From positions 248,001-312,000 of the forward strand of contig NZ_JAJMOY010000005.1 of the NCBI RefSeq assembly GCF_020991415.1: a stretch of DNA of 64,000 bases. Reading direction: 5' to 3'. Origin of the DNA: Flavobacterium sp. ENC. Its GTDB lineage: Bacteria; Bacteroidota; Bacteroidia; Flavobacteriales; Flavobacteriaceae. The position numbers and the translations under genes are program-made. Each line of letters starts with the position of its first letter. Position 1 is the first letter of the stretch. This document shows, piece after piece, positions 9,479 through 18,844 of the stretch. Below the pieces are notes generated by a model. That model was given only the letters and a program-made list of their open reading frames with translations. It was not told the origin of the DNA and ran no database searches.

Positions 9479-10576
9479 CTAAAACCTGGTTTTTGCCTGA
9501 TTAATAATCTGATTCATTTGTATGTTCCAATTTTCCATAGCATATAATTCTTCTGAAAATACGGGAAGCTTGGTATTTCCTTCCAAAAATTCATCTATGG
9601 CAGTTTCCCATTCAGAAAGAAAATGAGGGTTTTCGATTAATTTTCCGAGTTTTCCATGCTGCAAAACTTCGGGAACACCTCCCATAGCTGATGCAATACA
9701 ATAATTTCCACAATGTAAAGCTTCTATCAGGCTAAGGCCAAAACCTTCCTGACATAAAGTAGGAAAGAGATAACAGTCTGAGGCCTGGTAATATTTTGGA
9801 AGCTCATCATTTGGAATTTTGCCCAGAAAAACCACTCCTTCCATTTTTGGTCTCGGATCACAGCCAATGACTACTAACTGTATATTTTTTTCAAGTGAAT
9901 ATTTCTTTTGCCAGAGTTCTAACATTAAGTGCAGTCCTTTTTTTGGCCGGTCTTGTGAACACCAGACAAAAACTTTCTTATCTCCAAAACCTAATTGTTC
10001 TTTTAGTCTGATTTTTTCGGCTTCGGAAATTTTCTTAAATCTCTTGGTATCAATTCCGTTATTTAAAACCGAAAAATGATCCGGCAGTATTGCAACGCTT
10101 CTTTTATGAGCTTCATAACTATCATTTGTCAGTACAATCATTTCGTCAATGATTTCGTAAAAATCCTGCCATGCGCCTGGTTTTACGTATGGTGAAAAAC
10201 CGTGGTAAAAAAACTGAATGTAGCATTGTTTTTCAATTCCCTTTAAAGTAAGGTGTTTTTTTAGTGCTTTTATCATTCCGTAATTATCGACAATCTGGAT
10301 AATGTATTTTTGACCGGGAACCATTATCTTATCAAGAGCCTGAAAATATTCAGGATTTTTGCGTTTCAGAAACTTTCGTTGCAGTTTGTGCCAAAAGGTA
10401 AGTTTTGTAAAACTGTATTGTATTCCTTCAAATAATTTCCCGGGTTTCGGACAGACAATACAATCGATTTGGTGCTTGTTCTCCAAATAATTTTTATAAA
10501 GCGTCGTCCAGCTCCCGATTTTTGAAAATGGAAGAGGTGATTGAGAAATCAGGATTACTTTTACAGCATCATTCAT
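9479..10576 (-). CDS. Glycosyltransferase family 4
   Basis: A 365-residue GT-B enzyme. The C-terminal domain begins KKVFVWCSQDRPKKGLHLMLELW and has the E-x7-E donor motif in CQEGFGLSLIEALHCGNYCIAS, then GGVPEV. The N-terminal half has LISQSPLPFSKIGSW instead of the usual GG loop. It is a cytoplasmic retaining transferase with no identifiable specificity. Its start overlaps the end of the upstream GT2 gene by eight bases, indicating translational coupling. Confidence 0.85.
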   Translation of the reverse strand: MNDAVKVILISQSPLPFSKIGSWTTLYKNYLENKHQIDCIVCPKPGKLFEGIQYSFTKLTFWHKLQRKFLKRKNPEYFQALDKIMVPGQKYIIQIVDNYGMIKALKKHLTLKGIEKQCYIQFFYHGFSPYVKPGAWQDFYEIIDEMIVLTNDSYEAHKRSVAILPDHFSVLNNGIDTKRFKKISEAEKIRLKEQLGFGDKKVFVWCSQDRPKKGLHLMLELWQKKYSLEKNIQLVVIGCDPRPKMEGVVFLGKIPNDELPKYYQASDCYLFPTLCQEGFGLSLIEALHCGNYCIASAMGGVPEVLQHGKLGKLIENPHFLSEWETAIDEFLEGNTKLPVFSEELYAMENWNIQMNQIINQAKTRF

Positions 10577-11603
10577 ATTTCTGAGTATATTTTATGACTT
10601 CCTCGTTAGAAAGGCCTTTCAGTTTAAGGCAATAATACCATATTTTTTTTTGAGTAATGATCCTTGCGAATACTTTATATTTTAATAAAAATGCGATTTT
10701 TGAGGACTTGACTTTCCTTAAAGTTATGGGTGCATTCGGGAAAAAATCGTTTGGTTGTATTTCTTCCAAAGTTTTCTGCATCCATTTTTCTTCTACATTT
10801 CCTAAATGGTAAGCAAAATTATCCTCGGTTGAAAGTCTCCACATTCCTTTTTTGACCACGGGAAGATCTAGCAATTGGGCTTCGCTGTCACCGCCAAGCA
10901 TAAAATTGGAGTATTTGATATCCATATTTTCGAAAACTTCTTTTCTATAAGTAGCCAAAAAATGTCCTGCTCCAAGAACAGCTTTAAAATCGCCATTAGC
11001 AACCGTAAGATATTTTTCGAGGTGAATGTCACTGTACATATCTGGATTTCCAACGCTGATGGAAAATGCTTTTAAAGCCGTAGGATTTTTAACTTTTGTA
11101 AATTGAAGTGACTTTGAAAACAGAAGTTCAAACCAAATATTAAAGGTATAATTTTTTAGTGATTTTGAAGATGGGGTTGGACAAACTGCTCCTGTTTTTG
11201 GAAACTTCTCAAAAACGTGATAAGATTCTTTTTGCCAGTCTTTTAAAAAGAGTACATCACTGTCAGCAACTGTTACAAAGGTAAAATCATGTCCGGAGAG
11301 GCCTTTTAGGACGGCATTTAGTTTTCCTATATTCGTAGCATTTATTACCTCCTGTATTTTTCCGGTTTTTTGAAGACCGTTTAAATAGTCAGCCACATCA
11401 GTATTGCTGCCATTATTAACAACCGTAATGTATGTTTTTTGATGAACCGTTTTAAATAAAGATTCCAGGCAATAGTGCAAAATCTTAAAAGCATCTTTAA
11501 AATAACCTTCCTCATCCGGTATATAAATTGGAATTATAACCTGATGAAAAAAATCAGTGGCTTCTTTTATCTTGTCTTTATTTGGATTGTAACCAACTCG
11601 CAT
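10569..11603 (-). CDS. Glycosyltransferase family 2
   Basis: A 344-residue GT-A transferase. After a 20-residue lead it shows VIIPIYIPDEEGYFKDAFKILHYCLESL, then TVVNNGSNTDV and a DSDVLFLKDW metal-binding DxD region (about residues 118-125). The protein is longer than the minimal GT2 domain, with a 100-residue C-terminal extension of unknown role. It is part of a run of overlapping glycosyltransferase genes. The sugar specificity cannot be read. Confidence 0.8.
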   Translation of the reverse strand: MRVGYNPNKDKIKEATDFFHQVIIPIYIPDEEGYFKDAFKILHYCLESLFKTVHQKTYITVVNNGSNTDVADYLNGLQKTGKIQEVINATNIGKLNAVLKGLSGHDFTFVTVADSDVLFLKDWQKESYHVFEKFPKTGAVCPTPSSKSLKNYTFNIWFELLFSKSLQFTKVKNPTALKAFSISVGNPDMYSDIHLEKYLTVANGDFKAVLGAGHFLATYRKEVFENMDIKYSNFMLGGDSEAQLLDLPVVKKGMWRLSTEDNFAYHLGNVEEKWMQKTLEEIQPNDFFPNAPITLRKVKSSKIAFLLKYKVFARIITQKKIWYYCLKLKGLSNEEVIKYTQKYE

Positions 11604-11627
11604 AGTATAGCTTTATTTTTAAGCACA

Positions 11628-12314
11628 TTATCCCCACGTTATATTTTCCTTTATCTTCCTGGCCGGATTCCCGGCATATACGGCATTCGGATCTTCCAGG
11701 TTTTTAGCGACTACGGCATTGGCCGCAATTACTGAATTTGAAGGTATTCTGGAGCCTTTTAGTATTGATGCCCGGCATCCAATCCAGACATTATCTTCAA
11801 TTACTATTTCTTTGGGATGATTCATGATATTTTTTTCTTCATCCCAGATTTTATGGTGATCGGAGTCCATGATCAGGATATCCCACGACAATAAACAATT
11901 ATCACCAAATTCAATTCTTTTGGAACAAACAATCTCACTTTCGGCAGTGATTGTAAATTTATTTCCAAAAATTACTTTTGCATTTTTAGCAACGCTGACT
12001 TTTGAACCTTGCCCGAAGGCGGCATTTCCTTTAAAAACCAACTCACCAGATATTTGGAAAATTGATCTGGAAAATTTCTCATCAAAGATATCTCCTTTTC
12101 CATAACCTATTTTCACAAGACCGTAACGTAAAGGACATTCAAACCTGATGCTTCCTCCTTCCTTCAACTTAAAAATCGCGTTTTTGGAAATCAGAACCGG
12201 AAACTTAATGGCGTCTTTAAATGGAAAATATCTAAAATTAAAGCAAGTAGTTTTCCAATTTTCCTTCACCAGGCGCTTACACAAGAAAATAGCTGTGTTA
12301 ATAAAATTATTCAT
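11628..12314 (-). CDS. Left-handed beta-helix acyltransferase (WbbJ/CysE-like)
   Basis: A cytoplasmic hexapeptide-repeat acetyltransferase. Repeats include FGQGSKVSVAKNAKVIFG, then DSDHHKIWDE with the likely catalytic His, EDNVWIGCRASILKGSRI, VIAANAVVAKN and AGNPARKI. I place the start at the internal ATG (12314), giving 228 residues. It is preceded by GGAAAAG and overlaps the upstream gene by eight bases like its neighbours; an ATG at 12344 would overlap by 38 bases. It probably O- or N-acetylates a sugar of the ABC-exported glycan. Confidence 0.78.
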   Translation of the reverse strand: MNNFINTAIFLCKRLVKENWKTTCFNFRYFPFKDAIKFPVLISKNAIFKLKEGGSIRFECPLRYGLVKIGYGKGDIFDEKFSRSIFQISGELVFKGNAAFGQGSKVSVAKNAKVIFGNKFTITAESEIVCSKRIEFGDNCLLSWDILIMDSDHHKIWDEEKNIMNHPKEIVIEDNVWIGCRASILKGSRIPSNSVIAANAVVAKNLEDPNAVYAGNPARKIKENITWG

Positions 12315-13182
12315 CTTTTCCAGTAAAATAGTTACACAGACCATAAACGGGTCTGAGATATAAATCGATCTTATTTATTTTAACCTGATTTTGAGGGTGA
12401 ATCTCATTCCACATTTTTGCCGCACTTAGCAATAATTTCCTTGCGATTTTATGAAGTACAAACGGGTTTGTGATTCCCATTTTTTTAAAATTAAAAAACA
12501 TTTTTTCGTGAAGGCCGATGTATTTTTTGCGTTGGAGGGAAAGCCGGTCCGCATTATCATATTCTCTGTAATAGGCCAGCGGCTCGTTGATGTACTGCAC
12601 CTTATGTCTGTAAAACATACGCTGATAGAAATCAACATCTTCGCCTATTTTTATGCTCTCGTCAAATATTAAATCAGGTTGAAATACTTCCTTTCTGATT
12701 AAAGGAGTAGGCGATTTAACCACCCACACTCCCAAAGCGTTCCAGAAAACATCACCGGAACGTTTATGAATTTTGTTCTTTGAAGCCCCAAAATATTTTC
12801 CCGTAGCTGTTCCTTTTTCATCTACCACAGCAACAGAAGAATGAACACAGTCAACGGAAGAGTTCTCTAATAATACGCTGACCTGCTTTTCAATTTTAGA
12901 AGTTTCCCAAAAATCATCATCGTCCAGGAACGCTATAAATTCTCCTTTTGACAGCTTGATTCCATAATTTCTTGCTGATGACAATCCTCCGTTTTCTTTG
13001 AAATGGTACCTACAATTCGGGAATTCGGCGCAGATTGCTTCCGCATAATTCGGGGAAGATCCGTCATCAATTACCAGTATTTCAATATTTTTATAGGATT
13101 GCCCCACTACCGACTGAATCGCATTTTTAAGATATTCACTACGATTGTAGGTGGGGATAATAACAGTTACTAAAGGCGTCAT
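12307..13182 (-). CDS. Glycosyltransferase family 2
   Basis: A 291-residue GT-A enzyme. Its N-terminus VTVIIPTYNRSEYLKNAIQS, the VIDDGSS nucleotide-binding loop (about residues 37-43) and FLDDDDFWE (metal-binding acidic motif, about 90-98) are textbook GT2. The GGLSSARNYGI segment lies between them. The C-terminal third ends with family-like VQYINEPLAYYRE. It sits in the glycosyltransferase run with a 4-base ATGA overlap to the gene upstream. The donor and acceptor are unknown. Confidence 0.88.
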   Translation of the reverse strand: MTPLVTVIIPTYNRSEYLKNAIQSVVGQSYKNIEILVIDDGSSPNYAEAICAEFPNCRYHFKENGGLSSARNYGIKLSKGEFIAFLDDDDFWETSKIEKQVSVLLENSSVDCVHSSVAVVDEKGTATGKYFGASKNKIHKRSGDVFWNALGVWVVKSPTPLIRKEVFQPDLIFDESIKIGEDVDFYQRMFYRHKVQYINEPLAYYREYDNADRLSLQRKKYIGLHEKMFFNFKKMGITNPFVLHKIARKLLLSAAKMWNEIHPQNQVKINKIDLYLRPVYGLCNYFTGKDE

Positions 13183-14102
13183 TTGTTTAAAATTTTTGAA
13201 ATGATAAACTGAACCAGTTTATAAAAATATAGCCCTGTTAATTTTTTGTCCGACTGAATCTCCTGAATACTTGACGCATTAAAAAATTCTTTCTTATTGG
13301 TCCAGATATAATTTTTTATATAATGGTCGATAAACTGTTCGTACTTTTCAGTTTGCCCGAAATAATTTAAATAACCGGCTTTTTCGTGGTAAACGTTTTC
13401 TAATTTATTTTTTTGCAAATAAGAAGAGGTTGATCCTTCATGCCTTCTGAAAAAATTTAAATTCTTATTTAAAAACGCAAAAGAATTGTTTTGCACTAAA
13501 TAGGACCAGAGAAAAATATCCGAACACAATCTGTTCTGAAAAAGTACAGCCGGAATTTCAGTTTCAGGCTTCCTGAAAACAACGGAGCTTCCATTGGTAA
13601 TATAAGTATCAAATGGCATTGGGTTTAAAAAAATTTCCTTGTCCATAATTCTATATTCCCCTGCCGGTGTATTGAGGTCTTTTGTCCTGTTTGCTGAATC
13701 GTAAATTACAGTGCCATTTTCAACATATTTACTACCGCAAAAGGCTAATGAAGCGGTACTATTGACCTCTAAAATATTCACTAATTCTTCCAGAAATCCG
13801 GGTTCTGAATAATCGTCTGTTTCGGCAATCCAGATGTATTTTGTTTCGGCCAGTTCTATTCCTTTTTGCCAGGAAAAATAGCCGCTGCCCGAGTTCGATT
13901 CATTAACAATAAAGTACCTGACGTTAAAATCCGGATTGCTGTTCAGGAAATCAGTGATGATCTGAACACTGTTATCGGTCGATTTATCGTCAATTATAAT
14001 CGCTTCCCAGTCTTTATAGGTTTGATTAGAGATACTTTCTAATCGGTCCGTTAAAAACGCACTGTGATTATAACTGGGTAGTATGATGGAAAGCTTTGCC
14101 AT
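13179..14102 (-). CDS. Glycosyltransferase family 2
   Basis: A 307-residue GT-A transferase starting LSIILPSYNHSAFLTDRLES, with IIDDKSTDNS and an AETDDYSEPGFLEEL acidic metal site (near residues 93-107). An FFRRHEGSTS stretch in the C-terminal half resembles other polysaccharide GT2 enzymes. It abuts the upstream GT2 without a gap and overlaps the downstream one by 4 bases, so the three GT2 genes (12307-15020) are likely translated together. Specificity is unknown. Confidence 0.87.
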   Translation of the reverse strand: MAKLSIILPSYNHSAFLTDRLESISNQTYKDWEAIIIDDKSTDNSVQIITDFLNSNPDFNVRYFIVNESNSGSGYFSWQKGIELAETKYIWIAETDDYSEPGFLEELVNILEVNSTASLAFCGSKYVENGTVIYDSANRTKDLNTPAGEYRIMDKEIFLNPMPFDTYITNGSSVVFRKPETEIPAVLFQNRLCSDIFLWSYLVQNNSFAFLNKNLNFFRRHEGSTSSYLQKNKLENVYHEKAGYLNYFGQTEKYEQFIDHYIKNYIWTNKKEFFNASSIQEIQSDKKLTGLYFYKLVQFIISKILNK

Positions 14103-15020
14103 TTATTTTGCCTTAAGTCGTACTACTAGTTTAAAAAAAGATCTGGCCGGTTTTAAGAGACCTATTTTTTTTAATCCTTTTTTTATCATTAAACCGGTCT
14201 GATAGCTGTTTGACTTTTTGAGTTCATTTAATTTAATCCGGAAATTTTCATTTGCATCATAACATCTTGAAATTAAATCGAAAGAAAACCTGTAATATTC
14301 GTCATAGCTTAGTATTGCTTTAAAGGATTCCAAAACCTTTATTCTGTTATCGTCAATACCAAGCGTCATCATTCTGCTTAAAGGGTTAATTCTATAGAAT
14401 GCTAAAGGTTTATCAATAAAAACGGCCTTGTTTGTCGCTTTAAAAAGACTGACCCAAACGACCCAATCCTCTTGTGCTGACAGATTTTCAGGAAAACGGA
14501 TGGTTTTAAATAAGGCTGCATCAAAAAAGCCGCACTGCATCTGAAGTGAAAAAGAAACATTCCACTGAAATAAAAAGCCTTCCACATTGAAAAAGGATTC
14601 ATCCAAAACACAAAATGGCGGCAAGGAAGCCTCCTGATGGTCAACAATCATTCTGAAATTGGAAATAACTATTTTGACCTCCTTATTCTCCGGTAATTCT
14701 AATTGAAGTAATGATAATTCCAGTTTGGTTTTCTCTAAAATATCATCTGAATCCAAAAATTGGATAAAGGCTCCTTTTGCCGCTTCAATCCCGAAATTTC
14801 TGGTACTGCTGACACCTCCGTTTTCTTTGAATAAATAGACAAAACGGGAATCCCTGTCCGCAAATGTTTTTGCGACTGCTGCCGTATTATCGACACTTCC
14901 GTCGTCAATGATTAAACATTCCCAATTGGAGAAGGTCTGATTACGGACGGACTCTAGTGCTTCACCTAGATACTGCCCCTGATTATAACAAGGAACAATA
15001 ATGGAAACTAATGGATTCAT
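14103..15020 (-). CDS. Glycosyltransferase family 2
   Basis: A 305-residue GT-A enzyme with VSIIVPCYNQGQYLGEALES, IIDDGSVDNT (about residues 37-46), GGVSSTRNFGI and QFLDSDDILE (about 89-98). It differs from the neighbouring GT2 proteins mainly in its C-terminal acceptor half, which ends in a basic, hydrophobic tail (LLKPARSFFKLVVRLKAK) that may touch the membrane. It overlaps the upstream gene by 4 bases. The role is to add one sugar residue to a lipid-linked glycan; the linkage is not predictable. Confidence 0.87.
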   Translation of the reverse strand: MNPLVSIIVPCYNQGQYLGEALESVRNQTFSNWECLIIDDGSVDNTAAVAKTFADRDSRFVYLFKENGGVSSTRNFGIEAAKGAFIQFLDSDDILEKTKLELSLLQLELPENKEVKIVISNFRMIVDHQEASLPPFCVLDESFFNVEGFLFQWNVSFSLQMQCGFFDAALFKTIRFPENLSAQEDWVVWVSLFKATNKAVFIDKPLAFYRINPLSRMMTLGIDDNRIKVLESFKAILSYDEYYRFSFDLISRCYDANENFRIKLNELKKSNSYQTGLMIKKGLKKIGLLKPARSFFKLVVRLKAK

Positions 15021-16072
15021 TGATTAGTTGTCAATTGATTAAAGAAAAGATCGTATTGATTGGCAATCTTTTCCGGTTGGAATAAATTCTTCTTTTCTGT
15101 ATATTCTTTGGTTTTAAAGAAGGCTGTTTTTTTGGAATCTAAAACACTTTTAATCACCTCATCGTAATTTTTTTTCTCCAGATCTAATACCGAAAAATCG
15201 AAAAAACGGGCCACTTCTGTGAGATTTCCCACTTTTGGAATGATCATCGGTTTATCAAAAGTAAGCCCAAGATATAAATTTCCCGAATTCAGATTTCTGA
15301 TTCTCGGTATTATAATCAGGGAGGAATCTTTTACCAGATCGACCATATAATCGTAATCTAAAAATTTATAGCCAAAAAAGTACTGATTTTTACGAAGCGG
15401 AAAACAATATATTTTTTCTGCAATCTTTTTGTATATTTTCCGGAAACGATACGGAAAATAAGACGGTCTGTTTACAAATTGAAACATATTCGGAACGATC
15501 AGGAATTTATTTTTTAAAGGGATTTTCCTGAAAATTTTTAAAATCAATTTGGCTTCTTCATCAGATCTGATGGCCCCAATAACCGAAACTATATATTTAT
15601 CTTCTAAATTTAACTGAAATCTTTCCTTAAAATCTGCCGTCTGGTAATCTCCCGTCAGACTCCCGTATAACGGATGATATATTACTGTGTGTATGCAATT
15701 AACAGAAAAAAGAGGTGCGTACTTTTCTAAAGAATAATTTCCTAAATGAATAACGCCATCGGCATGTTTTTGAATCAGTCTGAACAAATCAATAAATTGG
15801 TTTTCTTCATCATAATGTGATTCTATGTCATTTAAAGTGAAAACAATTTTTGAATGCTGTTTCCATTCTAAAATCTTCTTTTCGAAATCTATCAGTTGTT
15901 CGGCTGTTGGAATAACCCAATTAAAGATCGCTTCCGGAAATTGGATATTTACAATTTCATAAGAACTTTTATACTCCTTAAAATCACCAAAAATAAAATT
16001 ACAATCCGAAAAAAAAATAATTTCATCCAGGTAAATATTTCTATCCTTTAGATGGGGAACAAATACTTCCAT
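15017..16072 (-). CDS. Putative GT-B glycosyltransferase of the polysaccharide locus
   Basis: A 351-residue protein without a confident family. The second half shows KYIVSVIGAIRSDEEAKLILK and a LIIIPRIRNLNSGNLYLGLTFDKPMIIP segment that corresponds to the nucleotide-sugar loop of GT-B enzymes, followed by VGNLTEVARFF. The first half has alternating strands and an HLGNYSLEKYAPLF region. It overlaps the upstream GT2 gene by 25 bases, more than the other junctions, and has no internal ATG nearby to shorten it. Most likely a glycosyltransferase by fold and context. Confidence 0.6.
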   Translation of the reverse strand: MEVFVPHLKDRNIYLDEIIFFSDCNFIFGDFKEYKSSYEIVNIQFPEAIFNWVIPTAEQLIDFEKKILEWKQHSKIVFTLNDIESHYDEENQFIDLFRLIQKHADGVIHLGNYSLEKYAPLFSVNCIHTVIYHPLYGSLTGDYQTADFKERFQLNLEDKYIVSVIGAIRSDEEAKLILKIFRKIPLKNKFLIVPNMFQFVNRPSYFPYRFRKIYKKIAEKIYCFPLRKNQYFFGYKFLDYDYMVDLVKDSSLIIIPRIRNLNSGNLYLGLTFDKPMIIPKVGNLTEVARFFDFSVLDLEKKNYDEVIKSVLDSKKTAFFKTKEYTEKKNLFQPEKIANQYDLFFNQLTTNQ

Positions 16073-16989
16073 AAATTCTTCATTTTTTTTCTTTTGATTC
16101 TTCGGTAAAGAAACTCAATTGTAATTATTTCTGTCAATCTAAATTTGAATTTAAAACATTCCTTACACAAAAATTTTATTTTGGTAAAGTCCGAGATATT
16201 CCCAAAAATATTGATTAGCTGCGAATGGGCGTATTGTTTTAGTCTTTTATTTTCAACCTTAAAATTAACCTGCACGAAATACAGGAATAAAAAGAGGCTC
16301 TTTACTTTTAGCCGGATGTTTTTTAGATTCGAAGGTTCAGAAGAGATATTGATTCCGCTGAGTCTCCAATAAACATTTGCCGATTTGATATAATGAATTC
16401 CGTTATTTTTACTAAAAAAGAGCCAGGTCGCATAATCGGAAAACCAGGCGAGCGGAAATTCAACAAAGCCCTCATTAGAATTATAAATAGCTCTGCTAAA
16501 GATAAATTCACTTGCAGTGATCGTTTCTTTCATCGACAGCATCTGATCCAGCAGCTCTTCCGGCGTTTCAAAGGCTGTATGCTCAAAATTTGACCCCTGC
16601 AATTGTCCGTCCTTGTCTATAATGCTAAGATTAAACCGAATTAAATCGACTTTTGCTTTTTTCAGTTCCAAGAAAGTATAAAATTCCTCTACTACATTAC
16701 TCCCCAAAACATCATCATCTCCTAACAGCATCAGCCATTTTTCTGCTGTAGAAAGTGCAATACAGCGTTCCCATTGCCGGGTTAACGAAATACTGCCCAG
16801 GTTATCCTCAAATCGATGATAAACAAAATCAATTTTTTCGTTGTATTGCGCTAATAAAACCGAACAATCTTCCGTGCTGGCATCATCACCGATATAAACC
16901 CTAAACCGCTTATCTGTTTGATTCGCCAGTGATTCTAAGGCAGCCTCAAAAAAAGTAAGTTTGTAATACGGAATTATTATGGCCAGCAT
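16048..16989 (-). CDS. Glycosyltransferase family 2
   Basis: A 313-residue GT-A transferase. The N-terminus AIIIPYYKLTFFEAALES, YIGDDASTEDCS and MLLGDDDVLG (about residues 88-97) carry the nucleotide and metal sites. The C-terminal 90 residues are strongly basic and aromatic (KKMKNLWKYLF end), suggesting peripheral membrane contact. It is one base from the gene upstream and overlaps the one downstream. No substrate can be assigned. Confidence 0.84.
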   Translation of the reverse strand: MLAIIIPYYKLTFFEAALESLANQTDKRFRVYIGDDASTEDCSVLLAQYNEKIDFVYHRFEDNLGSISLTRQWERCIALSTAEKWLMLLGDDDVLGSNVVEEFYTFLELKKAKVDLIRFNLSIIDKDGQLQGSNFEHTAFETPEELLDQMLSMKETITASEFIFSRAIYNSNEGFVEFPLAWFSDYATWLFFSKNNGIHYIKSANVYWRLSGINISSEPSNLKNIRLKVKSLFLFLYFVQVNFKVENKRLKQYAHSQLINIFGNISDFTKIKFLCKECFKFKFRLTEIITIEFLYRRIKRKKMKNLWKYLFPI

Positions 16990-16990
16990 G

Positions 16991-17842
16991 CTATTTTAAG
17001 TTTAGGAATTCTTTCCAAAAAACGGTGTGATATTTATTTTTGGGAGCTATTAAAAATAGTTTAAGCCAGATTCTTAAGGCCAGGAAAGGCCTTTTATAAG
17101 TAAACGACAGATAAATTATTTTCTTAGCATTTTCAATCTCCAGAACCTTAAGTTCTTCCTTTTGCATTTTATTTACTGCAAGAGGCAATATCCTGTTATA
17201 TAAACGATGTATTTTCAAAGTTGATTGTACCCAATCGCCGCTTAATTGCCCTTCGGATAAATGTTCTACCAAAAATTGGTTCGTAACGACAATCTTTTTA
17301 TTGTTCCGTTTCACATTAAACGAAAGATCTAAATCATAGTTATGAAAACCGCCCAGCTTTTCATGAAACAACAATGCATCAGCTTTACGCATTGCCATAA
17401 AAACACCATCAATAGCTACCACTTCTTCTACAGCTTTATCTTTCCAGCCCACATACCAGTTTTCAATCGCCCCGTTAGTAAGATGCTGCCTTATATTGAT
17501 GATCCTGTTTTCTTCAGGACAATCCCACCATGCGGAAGGCATTTTGGTTTTGACTGTTGCTCCTGCTATACCAATTAGTCCAATTTTTTCGTCAGCTGCA
17601 AAAATTGACTCAATAACCTTTCCCCACCCCGGAGTATGGAATACAATATCGTCATGAATAAAACACAGATAAGTTCCGGTGCTTTTCTGGATCCCTAAAT
17701 TATAAGCTTCAAAAATAGAATATTCATTTTGCGAGTTATCGATTACAAGTAATTCATATTCAGAATCAATTGTATTTTTTATATTCTCCTGAAAATCCGT
17801 AGCGATTTGTTTTGTCCGGGAACAAATGATTATTGACAGCAT
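16991..17842 (-). CDS. Glycosyltransferase, GT2-like (StrF/Glyco_tranf_2_5 type)
   Basis: A 283-residue GT-A protein beginning MLSIIICSRTKQIATDFQEN, with LLVIDNSQNEYSIFEAYNLG, CFIHDDIVFHTPGWG (acidic metal site near residues 60-63) and GVFMAMRKADAL. The short spacing and the HDDI variant of the DxD motif recall the StrF-like branch of family 2 more than classical members. It is separated from the next upstream GT2 by zero bases. The substrate is unknown. Confidence 0.8.
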   Translation of the reverse strand: MLSIIICSRTKQIATDFQENIKNTIDSEYELLVIDNSQNEYSIFEAYNLGIQKSTGTYLCFIHDDIVFHTPGWGKVIESIFAADEKIGLIGIAGATVKTKMPSAWWDCPEENRIINIRQHLTNGAIENWYVGWKDKAVEEVVAIDGVFMAMRKADALLFHEKLGGFHNYDLDLSFNVKRNNKKIVVTNQFLVEHLSEGQLSGDWVQSTLKIHRLYNRILPLAVNKMQKEELKVLEIENAKKIIYLSFTYKRPFLALRIWLKLFLIAPKNKYHTVFWKEFLNLK

Positions 17843-18787
17843 TTATTTTGAGAGTATCTTCTTTATTTTTTTTAGAAACATCTTTGGATTCTTATAATAA
17901 AAACCTAACATTTTAATTTTAATAAAAATAAAATGACGGGAAACGAAGGCATCTTTATAATTTGATTCCATCTTTTCGTCATAATAGGACTCCACCAAAT
18001 TGTAATGTTCGGTGACAACCCGTATTTGTTTTTCTAAAATAATTCTTTTAATATTTTCATCCTTAAGGTATCCAATCATGCAGGAATACATTTTGACGTT
18101 ATTATTGGCAATATCTAAAGCGGACATTCTGGAAATTACCCCAACGTTATATCTATAGACTGCCATTTTATCCTCTAAATATTTTAGTTTCCCGTAACCG
18201 GCAAGAATAATATAAAGAAAATAATCTCCTATTGGAGATAATCGAAACTCAAAAGGAAGACTTCTGAATACATTTCTAAAAACTACAGAAGGCGTGTGTA
18301 TATAATTTCCAAGTCTTGCTAAAGTTTCTAAGGTTTCATGGTTTTCCGGAACCTTTGTAATAAAATCATCATCAATTGTTCCGTCTGGTCTTAAAATTTT
18401 TATGGGATGAAAGCACAGCACATAATCCGAATTTGCTTCTAAAAAATCAACCTGTTTTTGTAGTTTTAAAGGGTCTGTCCAATAATCATCTCCTTCACAC
18501 AGGGCAATGTATTTTCCCATGCACTGATTAAAGGCAAAAATGCCGTTTTCCTGCATTCCGATGTTTGCATCCTGCCTGAAATATTTGATCCTATGACCCT
18601 GAGAATGGTTTGTGATAATGTCATTAATTATTTCCGGTGTACTGTCGGGTGAGCAGTCATCAGCAATAATTAATTCAAAATCAAAATTCGTCTGCTGCAT
18701 TAAAACTCCTTCTATAGCCTGCTTTATATAAAGTTCATGCTTAAAAGTAATCATATTGACTGAAACAGTCAATTCATTATTTTCCAT
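17843..18787 (-). CDS. Glycosyltransferase family 2
   Basis: A 314-residue GT-A enzyme with VSVNMITFKHELYIKQAIEG, LIIADDCSPDST (near residues 40-50), CEGDDYWTDPLKLQKQV (near 97-113) and a conserved VVFRN segment. This CEGDDYW form is common in Bacteroidota O-antigen and capsule transferases. It is the first glycosyltransferase after the ABC transporter ATPase, separated by 57 bp, and begins the run that reaches 9.5 kb. Confidence 0.88.
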   Translation of the reverse strand: MENNELTVSVNMITFKHELYIKQAIEGVLMQQTNFDFELIIADDCSPDSTPEIINDIITNHSQGHRIKYFRQDANIGMQENGIFAFNQCMGKYIALCEGDDYWTDPLKLQKQVDFLEANSDYVLCFHPIKILRPDGTIDDDFITKVPENHETLETLARLGNYIHTPSVVFRNVFRSLPFEFRLSPIGDYFLYIILAGYGKLKYLEDKMAVYRYNVGVISRMSALDIANNNVKMYSCMIGYLKDENIKRIILEKQIRVVTEHYNLVESYYDEKMESNYKDAFVSRHFIFIKIKMLGFYYKNPKMFLKKIKKILSK

Positions 18788-18844
18788 TGCTACAAGAGTT
18801 AAATTTTATCATAACATACATTAGACACTCAAATAAAATAAGGC

